The notes under the pieces were generated by a model, which was not told the DNA's origin, ran no database searches, and saw only the letters and a list, made by a program, of their open reading frames with translations. Positions 1 to 5,805 of a stretch of 8,795 bases of DNA are shown piece after piece (position 1 is the first letter of the stretch; each line of letters starts with the position of its first letter). The translations under genes were made by a program, and so were the position numbers. The stretch is taken from assembly GCA_023381535.1 (NCBI GenBank), contig JAMCSN010000043.1, positions 1-8,795 on the forward strand, read 5' to 3'. Origin of the DNA: Bacteroidota bacterium (GTDB taxonomy: Bacteria; Bacteroidota; Ignavibacteria; Ignavibacteriales; Melioribacteraceae).

Positions 1-1013
1 TCTTGGTCAATCACCTGTGCAATTGCCATCAAAGGGCTCCAAACGTCGAATCGTCTATTATTCAAGTGTACAAGATTTGTGTTTTCATTCATATTAATTG
101 CTTCATAAGTTTTGTGGATTTTATGCGCATATTCAAGTCCGATGAAGTACAATTCATCTCTAATTTTTTTCTGCTCAATCTCTTCTTCGGAAGTAATTAT
201 ATATCTCTTCAGCGTTGAGTCTTTGGTTTTTCTATCCATTCTGATCTTTATAGTTCTGTCAGCTAGTACATCGTCGATTTCATTTATCCCAGCAATAACT
301 TTCGGACAATACGTGTCATACTTCTGCGGTATATACTGGTCACCGGCACACCTTTTTACTATACCGGATTTCTCAAAACCAGTTTTCAAGACATCAGTTA
401 ATGCTTTATAGGATTCACTTATTCTTGAAGACTGTTTTTCGAATTCATCTAAGAAAAGAGTAGGTGTTCTTAAAGTAATGCTTCGATAAATAACCGCAGC
501 AGATGAGTTCACCATCATTTCACCATTAAAAACAATCGGTTTAAGAATTGCCATTGTAGTTGATTTGCCTGAACCCTTTTCTCCAGAGAGATGCAAATAA
601 GGATAGTATCTAAATACACGGAACATATACGTTCCTATTGCCCAGGTAGTTAGCAAGTCAAGTTCATAATCGTTTCTTAAATGGAGATAACGTTTTAGAT
701 ATTTGATGATTTTGGAGTATGTGTTCGATAATTGCACATTCATTCTTCCGTTTGAATAAGACGGGATTTCAATTGTCGGGAACAAAGGATCTATGAGCTT
801 CTCTGTTGCTGGTAGCAAACCATTTTCTTTTAAACCTTCTACTTTCTTCATTTCTTTTTGTGAATTAATTACGTAGTCAGTATCGCTTGCAGAAAATCCA
901 TAATACATTTTACCATCTATGAAATCTTGAGGTAAGTTGATCTTCTGCTTCGGCTTTTCAGCTAATAATATGTTTTCTAAATCTTTCGGAATTTCCATTT
1001 TATTGTTCCTCAT
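1..1013 (-). CDS. P-loop ATPase, DUF3631/primase-helicase-like, C-terminus cut off
   Basis: The reading frame is open to the left edge, giving 337 residues of an incomplete protein. Visible AAA+-type motifs in order are a Walker A GEKGSGKST at residues 144-152 (K150), a Walker B LFLDEFE at about 187-192 (D189, E190), a sensor-1-like stretch CPKVIAGIN at 236-244, and an arginine-finger-like ADRTIKIRM around R253. The spacing and the late 'ADRxIxIxM' resemble DUF3631-type ATPases and the helicase half of phage or plasmid primase-helicases; such proteins are known mainly from mobile elements. The first 140 residues show no primase motif that I recognise. The ATG at 1013 is the first in frame after a stop at 1032-1034 and has AGAGG four bases upstream. 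A second ATG at 998, with GAGG nine bases before it, is equally possible. The likely role is DNA unwinding during element replication, inferred from motifs and context only. The ATPase call is firm; the family is less sure. Confidence 0.8.
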   Translation of the reverse strand, partial: MRNNKMEIPKDLENILLAEKPKQKINLPQDFIDGKMYYGFSASDTDYVINSQKEMKKVEGLKENGLLPATEKLIDPLFPTIEIPSYSNGRMNVQLSNTYSKIIKYLKRYLHLRNDYELDLLTTWAIGTYMFRVFRYYPYLHLSGEKGSGKSTTMAILKPIVFNGEMMVNSSAAVIYRSITLRTPTLFLDEFEKQSSRISESYKALTDVLKTGFEKSGIVKRCAGDQYIPQKYDTYCPKVIAGINEIDDVLADRTIKIRMDRKTKDSTLKRYIITSEEEIEQKKIRDELYFIGLEYAHKIHKTYEAINMNENTNLVHLNNRRFDVWSPLMAIAQVIDQ

Positions 1014-1048
1014 CTGGCCTCTATCATGTATTTAATTGTGAAGAAATC

Positions 1049-1079
1049 GGATGCTCTGACAATGACGTGACGAGCATCC
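1049..1079. repeat. 8-bp perfect inverted repeat (possible weak terminator or operator)
   Basis: GGATGCTC (1049-1056) is matched by GAGCATCC (1072-1079), with a 15-base loop containing TGACGTGAC. In minus-strand RNA it would form a stem downstream of the 129-residue gene and upstream of the ATPase gene. The bases after the stem (GATTTCTTC) are only moderately U-rich, so termination would be weak. An operator upstream of the ATPase gene is the alternative. Confidence 0.45.
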
Positions 1080-1091
1080 TCATCTCTTTCC

Positions 1092-1108
1092 GTCTATTTT
1101 GAATAGAC
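1092..1108. repeat. 7-bp perfect inverted repeat with 3-nt loop
   Basis: GTCTATT (1092-1098) pairs with AATAGAC (1102-1108) around a 3-base loop, 17 bases after the stop codon of the 129-residue gene. No U-run follows on either strand, so it is not a standard intrinsic terminator. It could stabilise the 3' end of the transcript or be a protein-binding site. It is AT-rich and could be due to chance. Confidence 0.35.
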
Positions 1109-1125
1109 ATTAAAGTTGTTAGTAA

Positions 1126-1515
1126 TTAGTTATCTAGTTTGTTTCTCACGTACATATGTTCGTAGTAACGAGTCATCAGTGCTACTTTCAAGTTATGAAA
1201 CCGTGTTACTAATTCGTTGAATCGTTCCTTAGTAGATTTTAAGGTTTTGGAATCTTGACTATTAGGAATTAGTTCCTCAGCTACATTGATTGTAATCAGA
1301 TAGGTTTGCACTAGCTGAATTATTAGATCAATCAAGTGACATTGAAAATAAGCATCGAATTCATCGTTCTGATTTAACTCTTGAACAGAGTCAAAAAAAT
1401 ATATGATCTGCTTTCGCATATCTTTTAGTTTTAATTCAAGAAATTGCAACAAAGCTTCAGTGTTCTTTGCCTCTGACTGATTTTTGCTTCCCCCATCGTT
1501 ATTAGATTCATTCAT
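1126..1515 (-). CDS. Hypothetical helical protein, 129 residues
   Basis: I do not recognise this protein. It has a polar, Asn/Ser/Gly-rich, probably disordered first 20 residues. Predominantly helix-forming sequence follows, with amphipathic leucine/isoleucine-rich stretches at roughly 21-50 and 58-82 and a charged region at 88-110. No cysteine cluster, signal peptide or convincing membrane span is visible. The segment FQCHLIDLIIQLVQTYLITI is hydrophobic but interrupted by His, Asp and Gln. Its ATG follows the stop codon of the upstream cysteine-rich gene by 2 nt, and the GGAG ribosome-binding site lies in the last codons of that gene, so the two are almost certainly co-translated. Together with the downstream ATPase it looks like mobile-element cargo or a replication accessory, but no function can be assigned. 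Confidence 0.7.
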   Translation of the reverse strand: MNESNNDGGSKNQSEAKNTEALLQFLELKLKDMRKQIIYFFDSVQELNQNDEFDAYFQCHLIDLIIQLVQTYLITINVAEELIPNSQDSKTLKSTKERFNELVTRFHNLKVALMTRYYEHMYVRNKLDN

Positions 1516-1517
1516 AA

Positions 1518-1793
1518 TTACTCCATCAAATTCTGTTTAGTGTTAACCAAATTGAGATTTGGGTTACCACCAACTTCTGTTTGTTCGTTCTTTAGTGATA
1601 CTTGCCTTGAATTACTTTGTCTTAGCCCCATAGCATTCTGCTTGCCTATCCCCTTTCTGTTCGGATTCTTTCCGAACCTATAGGGGTAAAGAGTGCAATC
1701 ATCAACTGGGCAATGACGCACTTCTTTTGGTTGATGAACTGTACAATCCAAACATTTAGTTCGGATTGCTTTGATGGGGGATTCGTTTTTCAT
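1518..1793 (-). CDS. Small four-cysteine (zinc-binding type) phage/mobile-element protein
   Basis: This 91-residue protein has an N-terminal module with C14-x2-C17 and, ten residues on, C28-x4-C33, followed by LYPYRFGKNP at 35-44. The pattern 'IxxxCLDC...EVRxCP...C.LYPYRxGKNP' is one I know from small proteins in prophages and other mobile elements; the four cysteines probably bind zinc. The molecular role of the family is unknown to me; nucleic-acid binding is a guess from the basic NPNRKGIGKQ stretch. Residues 48-91 are polar, Asn/Gln-rich and probably disordered. The start is well fixed by an AAGGAGGT Shine-Dalgarno three bases before the ATG. It is the first gene after the 179-bp gap, so its promoter most likely lies there, and it is followed after 2 nt by the 129-residue gene. 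Confidence 0.8.
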   Translation of the reverse strand: MKNESPIKAIRTKCLDCTVHQPKEVRHCPVDDCTLYPYRFGKNPNRKGIGKQNAMGLRQSNSRQVSLKNEQTEVGGNPNLNLVNTKQNLME

Positions 1794-1796
1794 ACG

Positions 1797-1804
1797 ACCT
1801 CCTT
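1797..1804 (-). promoter_or_regulatory. Strong Shine-Dalgarno for the four-cysteine gene
   Basis: The minus strand reads AAGGAGGT here, a full match to the anti-Shine-Dalgarno core, three bases before the ATG at 1793. It contrasts with the weak, A-rich leaders inside the restriction operon and suggests that this small gene is translated strongly. Confidence 0.8.
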
Positions 1805-1808
1805 TAAT

Positions 1809-1893
1809 TTGTGGAAATGAGTGAATTGCATTTCCCGATTAATGATATTGTGGAGGTTCAATCAGATAAGTTTTATAAGCTGATTTTCCACAA
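1809..1893. repeat. Inverted DnaA-box-like sites and nested inverted repeat in the intergenic gap
   Basis: TTGTGGAAA (1809-1817) and TTTCCACAA (1885-1893) form a perfect 9-bp inverted repeat, and a third partial copy TTGTGGA lies at 1848-1854. The right arm contains TTTTCCACA (1884-1892), which fits the relaxed DnaA-box consensus TTWTNCACA; the left arm misses it by one base (ATTTCCACA on the minus strand). Between them AATCAG (1860-1865) and CTGATT (1880-1885) flank an AT-rich TATAA core. This could be an operator/promoter region for the four-cysteine gene or part of a replication origin. The repeats are observed; either role is inference. Confidence 0.4.
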
Positions 1894-1949
1894 GCAATGG
1901 TCTTTCCATTTGCTCGCCGAAATAAAATGGGGACGCTAAGAGGGATTCA

Positions 1950-1967
1950 ACGGTGACGTCACGGTGA
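1950..1967. repeat. 10-bp palindrome within 7-bp direct repeats
   Basis: ACGGTGA occurs at 1950-1956 and again at 1961-1967, four bases apart. The overlap of the two copies makes the perfect palindrome GTGACGTCAC at 1953-1962. It lies 5 bp past the stop codon of the 251-residue gene. A similar TGACGTGAC occurs at 1063-1071 in the next gene-free gap. A dimeric regulator or an initiator protein could bind such a site; the role is unproven. Confidence 0.4.
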
Positions 1968-1972
1968 TTTTT

Positions 1973-2728
1973 TTACTTGAGTGTACCGCTTCTAAAACGC
2001 TTTACATACGTTTTTAAAGTGGTTTCTTGTATTTCACCTATGTAAAAACCTTTGAAATGTTTACGAACAACTTCTGTATCTGATAGCTGCCATTTCCGAT
2101 TCCCTCGGCGTTGCTTGATAGGCAGCTTTTTCATTACTTCTTCTTTAACATCTTTCTTATTCAATATCTCTCTAGCTAAAACCGTAAGAGGCTTTTTATT
2201 TTCAAAATTAGTACTGTCTATATCTTCTTCAGCACTTACTCGTTCTTCGTTAACTGAGCTATTAGCATTTTCTAAAAGATTTGTCGTTGTCTCTTTCTTT
2301 TCTATCTGTGGAACTTCGATACCCCAATTTCCAAACCATTCTTCAAAAATTAATTTAACGTTGCGTAAGTACTGAAACACCTTTTGCTCATACTCATCCC
2401 CAGTCAATTTTAATAAATCGTCCTCTCTATATTCCTCGATAACACTAAGAAGTCTACTGTATTCTTTCTTATTATGACCACCCAAAAAATTTTCTCTGCA
2501 ACTTTCATAATCGGTATACTTATGTCCGGACTTACTCTCTCTGAAATATTTTTGTGAATCATTAACTTCATAATCATAACGTTCATTTTTGAGTAAGCTT
2601 TGCTCATTCAAATAATATTCTTCTACAGCATACTTAATCACATAATCCGATCCCGTATTTCTATCAGTCACCCAACACTTCTGACAAAGTTGAAATCTTG
2701 GTACATTGCTAAAATCGAAGGTTGCCAT
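1973..2728 (-). CDS. Hypothetical 251-residue protein, last gene of the type I RM operon
   Basis: I do not recognise this protein. It begins with a C15-x2-C18 pair and has a further cysteine at 77. The first 130 residues are rich in Tyr, Glu and Lys, with a possible helical domain near 85-130 ending in an FEEWFGNWG motif. Residues of about 145-180 are acidic, Ser/Asn-rich and probably an unstructured linker. The last 50 residues are strongly basic (KLPIKQRRGNRKW, then KTYVKRFRSG), with a helix-turn-helix-like spacing, suggesting nucleic-acid contact. The ATG is 5 nt after the hsdM stop, with no strong Shine-Dalgarno, so translation probably depends on the upstream gene. Its DNA looks more AT-rich than hsdM. 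Its place in the operon argues for a role linked to restriction-modification, such as control or a second defence step, but it could equally be a passenger gene. Confidence 0.7.
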   Translation of the reverse strand: MATFDFSNVPRFQLCQKCWVTDRNTGSDYVIKYAVEEYYLNEQSLLKNERYDYEVNDSQKYFRESKSGHKYTDYESCRENFLGGHNKKEYSRLLSVIEEYREDDLLKLTGDEYEQKVFQYLRNVKLIFEEWFGNWGIEVPQIEKKETTTNLLENANSSVNEERVSAEEDIDSTNFENKKPLTVLAREILNKKDVKEEVMKKLPIKQRRGNRKWQLSDTEVVRKHFKGFYIGEIQETTLKTYVKRFRSGTLK

Positions 2729-2733
2729 TTCGC

Positions 2734-4191
2734 TTATTCATTATTTAGTGAGTTGATAATTCCCCTTATTTGTTCCAAAGCATCTTCAAGATTTTCAGAG
2801 ATTTCTTGAGCGAGTTCTTCCGGTGCCGGTAGATTTGCTGAGTCTTCAATACTATCATCTTTAAGCCAGAAAATATCCAGACTTGTTTTATCACGTTTAA
2901 CGATTTCTTCGTAGCTGAATTTCTTGAATCGCTTCGTTTCTTCACGTTTAAATCTGTTTCCCGGATTGTAACAACGTATAAAATCTTCAAGATCAGAAAA
3001 CTTCAACGGATTTGTTTTAAGAGTGAAATGCATGTTGGTACGCAAATCATAAATCCATAATTCCTTTGTCCACGGATTCTCACTTGCCGGTTTCTTGTCG
3101 AAGAATATAACGTTAGCCTTTACGCCTTGCGCATAGAAAACGCCAGTAGGCAATCTGAGAAGTGTGTGAACATCACAACTATGAAGAAGATTTTTGCGGA
3201 CTGTTTCACCCGCACCACCTTCAAACAAAACGTTATCCGGCACCACTACTGCTGCTTTGCCGTTTATTTTGAGAATAGTTTTTATGTGCTGCACAAAATT
3301 CAATTGCTTATTGGAAGTTGTCGCAGAAAAGTCGGTGCGTTCATACGATATAGTCTCACGATCCGTCTTCCCTTCTTCATTAATAATTGTAATGCTACTC
3401 TTCTTTCCAAACGGTGGATTAGTTAAGACATAATCGAACCTGTCACCGGAATCGGAAGCTAAACTATCACTTACTGCAATTGGACTTTCCTCACCGCCTA
3501 TTCCGTGCAAGAAAAGATTCATTGCGCAGAGACGTGCGGTACTGTCTACAATCTCCCAACCTTTGAATGTCTTATACCTTAAGAAGTTGATTTCATCTTT
3601 ATCTAGTTTGTAGTTATGTGTTAAGAAATTATGAGCAGCCAGAAAGAAGCCGCCTGTTCCACACGCCGGATCGCAAATGGTTGCATTTGGTAACGGTCTG
3701 ATAGCTTCTACCAAGCCTTTGATCAATGCTCTCGGTGTAAAATACTGACCGGCGCCGCTTTTAATATCTTCAGCGTTCCTTTCCAACAATCCTTCGTAAA
3801 TCTCTCCCTTGATGTCTACGTCCAAACCAGACCAGGTTTCTTCATCAATTAATTTTAGAAGTCGTTTGAGTTTTGCTGGGTCTTGAATCTTGTTCTGTGC
3901 TTTGCGGAATATTACACCAAGCATTCCCGAAGTTTTTCCTAATCCTTCAAGCGTGTGTCTATATTGAAGTTCAAGTTCATCACCTTCTTTAGTCACTATA
4001 CTCTTCCAATCCATATTGCTCGGAATTATCGCCGGTTTGTTATATGGTGGCTGCGTAAGCTCATCTGCCATTTTAAGAAACAACAAATAGGTTAATTGCT
4101 CTACGTAATCTCCGTAACTTACTCCGTCATCACGCAAGACGTTACAGTAATTCCAGAGTTTTTGAACAAGTGCATTGGATTCATTTGCCAT
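2734..4191 (-). CDS. hsdM: Type I restriction-modification system methyltransferase subunit HsdM
   Basis: HsdM transfers a methyl group from S-adenosylmethionine to N6 of adenine in the target chosen by HsdS. It is needed both for self-protection and inside the restriction complex. The 485 residues are a normal family length. The N-terminal HsdM_N helical domain occupies about 5-135. The N6-adenine methyltransferase domain follows, with GQYFTPR at 148-154, the SAM-binding motif I DPACGTGGF at 174-182 and the catalytic motif IV NPPF at 258-261 (preceded by DYVLT). The C-terminal helical part is rich in acidic residues near 450-480. All key residues are present, so the enzyme should be active. 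The ATG lies 2 nt after the stop of the Schlafen-type gene. The separation of hsdM from hsdS by that gene is less usual than the plain hsdM-hsdS order. Confidence 0.96.
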   Translation of the reverse strand: MANESNALVQKLWNYCNVLRDDGVSYGDYVEQLTYLLFLKMADELTQPPYNKPAIIPSNMDWKSIVTKEGDELELQYRHTLEGLGKTSGMLGVIFRKAQNKIQDPAKLKRLLKLIDEETWSGLDVDIKGEIYEGLLERNAEDIKSGAGQYFTPRALIKGLVEAIRPLPNATICDPACGTGGFFLAAHNFLTHNYKLDKDEINFLRYKTFKGWEIVDSTARLCAMNLFLHGIGGEESPIAVSDSLASDSGDRFDYVLTNPPFGKKSSITIINEEGKTDRETISYERTDFSATTSNKQLNFVQHIKTILKINGKAAVVVPDNVLFEGGAGETVRKNLLHSCDVHTLLRLPTGVFYAQGVKANVIFFDKKPASENPWTKELWIYDLRTNMHFTLKTNPLKFSDLEDFIRCYNPGNRFKREETKRFKKFSYEEIVKRDKTSLDIFWLKDDSIEDSANLPAPEELAQEISENLEDALEQIRGIINSLNNE

Positions 4192-4193
4192 AT

Positions 4194-5804
4194 TTATATC
4201 AAACCTTTTTTAATTTTTATGTTCTTAGTTTTTTCTGTGGCTACATAGCGGCCGGATTTAGGAGCGCCTTCAAATTTGACAAATCCAAAATCTCTTAAAA
4301 TTTTCATATCTCTCTGTGCAGTTGCTCTTTCTATCTGGAAACTTGATTTGATCTTAGATATAGTCAATCCATTCTCTAAAATAATGGCTATCAGTTCATC
4401 CTTTATTCTTTCTTTTACAGCATCACTTATAGCATCACTTACAGCATCACTTACACCGCCACTTACTCTGCCACTTACAGCGCTACTTACTGTTTCACTT
4501 ACAGCATCAGTTACGATAGTCCTTACAGCATCATTTACAACGTCACTTAATGAACCGTTCATACCAGCAATGGCGACTACATCTGCAATAGTCTTAAATT
4601 GTTCTATAAAGACTTCTCCTTTTTCTTTAACAGCAAGCGGAATGATAGTCCTGAAAACATCTCCTTCAATGAACTCAGCATTTCCTCTGTTGTCATTGTA
4701 TTCGCTACAATACTTGGAAGTATTTCTGATACCAGAGCCAAGTTCGTCTGCCCAACCAATTTCCTTAAAGAAGCGTGCTATTGTTGGATTCTTAGGATAC
4801 GGAGAAAAACTTGCCGGATCGATTCGTCCTACTCCATGAGGTTTGTTACCATTTTCTGTATAGACTCTTTCTCTTTCAATTATAAGTTTTGCTGGAAAAT
4901 GATTTGTAAACTCCCTATGGATTAAAAGATTCGCAATAATCTCTCGAAAGATTTTATCTCGAATGCTAATTCGCTGATTACCTTCTAAATAGAATTTGTC
5001 CGGTAAATGTCTGCCAACAAATTCATTTAATCTGGTATATGCTTTTATCAAGTTGCATCTCACATCATCACGGTCGTCATAACGATCTAAATTGTTGATA
5101 CGCAAAAGCGCATCAGTCCGGTAGTGAGGAAGAATATTTTGAATTGTCTCTTCTTTACCAAGTAAGACGGCTGCGGCTAATGTGTAACCTTCTTGCCCGT
5201 TCTGCAAATCTTTTCTCCACAAGCTCGATGACTTTAGCAGCCCCTCATTGTTCATCTCCAACCAAGGATGGTTAGCTCTCTGATTCCTTGCTAAGTTTCT
5301 TATTTTATCAAATAGCTCTATATCAAAATCATTGATAGACAGATAAGGATAAATATTATTTTCCGAAAAGGTAGTTTGCTTGCGGATATAAAGCTGTGTT
5401 ACCAAATTATGATTATTAGTAATGTCAAAATCACCATCTGCATTCCGGTCAAAGATTTTTCCAACAGTGGAATGAACTTGTGAACTTTCCGGGACATAAG
5501 TATAGATTACCTTCTTACCGTCAACTTCGACAATTTCCGGTGAAAGGTAGAAAGTTGGATTTAGCTTCTGGATATTATTACAGCTTGTTATCAGTGGGTC
5601 AATAATTCCTCTTACTGAATCTTCGAACACACCTTCAATAACACCATTGTTAGTCACACCAAGTAAAAGATGTCCACCGCTGCGATTGAGGAAAGCACAT
5701 ATAGTTTCAAATACATCTTTTGAAAGTTGGAACGAAGAAGTCTTGAACTCAACTTTGGTCCCTTCACCTTGACGAATTATTTTCTTCAATTGTTTATCGG
5801 TCAC
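4194..5804 (-). CDS. Schlafen AlbA_2 / HATPase_c_4 protein with C-terminal winged helix
   Basis: This 536-residue protein has the layout once annotated as 'transcriptional regulator' or 'RecG-like' (COG2865 type). The AlbA_2 (Schlafen) domain at about 10-145 shows GEGTKVEFK at 13-21 and AFLNRSGGHLLLGV at 37-50. A HATPase_c_4 domain at about 280-390 has NLLIHREF at 292-299, NPTIARFF at 339-346 and GWADELGSGIRN at 350-361. Residues 420-463 are eleven tetrapeptide repeats of consensus S-D-A-V. A winged helix-turn-helix follows at about 465-525 (LTISKIKSSFQIERATAQRD). The start is GTG at 5804, 1 nt after the hsdS stop; no ATG exists before the conserved EFK, so GTG is needed. Domains of this type are known in nucleic-acid-binding regulators and in some defence proteins. 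Here it sits between hsdS and hsdM, suggesting control of the restriction operon or an extra defence layer; this is inference. Confidence 0.9.
   Translation of the reverse strand: MTDKQLKKIIRQGEGTKVEFKTSSFQLSKDVFETICAFLNRSGGHLLLGVTNNGVIEGVFEDSVRGIIDPLITSCNNIQKLNPTFYLSPEIVEVDGKKVIYTYVPESSQVHSTVGKIFDRNADGDFDITNNHNLVTQLYIRKQTTFSENNIYPYLSINDFDIELFDKIRNLARNQRANHPWLEMNNEGLLKSSSLWRKDLQNGQEGYTLAAAVLLGKEETIQNILPHYRTDALLRINNLDRYDDRDDVRCNLIKAYTRLNEFVGRHLPDKFYLEGNQRISIRDKIFREIIANLLIHREFTNHFPAKLIIERERVYTENGNKPHGVGRIDPASFSPYPKNPTIARFFKEIGWADELGSGIRNTSKYCSEYNDNRGNAEFIEGDVFRTIIPLAVKEKGEVFIEQFKTIADVVAIAGMNGSLSDVVNDAVRTIVTDAVSETVSSAVSGRVSGGVSDAVSDAISDAVKERIKDELIAIILENGLTISKIKSSFQIERATAQRDMKILRDFGFVKFEGAPKSGRYVATEKTKNIKIKKGLI
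4417..4548. repeat. 12-bp tandem repeat (11 units) inside the Schlafen-type gene
   Basis: Eleven consecutive 12-bp units, plus-strand consensus ACAGCATCACTT, run without a gap. The first and third are identical (4417-4428, 4441-4452), the second differs by one base, and the units become more diverged toward 4548. Each encodes one tetrapeptide, S-D-A-V on the minus strand, covering residues 420-463. Unit length is a multiple of three, so gain or loss would change linker length without a frameshift. The better-conserved units near 4417-4452 look like the most recent duplications. Confidence 0.9.
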
Positions 5805-5805
5805 G

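Noticed and set aside
112..411. Plus-strand open frames at the left edge
   Set aside because: They lie opposite the ATPase frame, which shows Walker A, Walker B and sensor motifs on the minus strand.
1921..1972. Possible tRNA or attachment site near GGGGACGC
   Set aside because: No cloverleaf can be drawn and no second copy of a candidate core is visible in the window.
1953..1974. Palindrome followed by seven T on the plus strand, like a terminator
   Set aside because: No plus-strand gene leads into it, the palindrome has almost no loop, and on the minus strand no U-run follows.
4276..4839. Plus-strand 187-codon open frame with a threonine/leucine-rich repeat
   Set aside because: It is the antisense of the Schlafen-type gene; its repetitive protein is a by-product of the 12-bp repeat, and the minus-strand frame has clear conserved domains.
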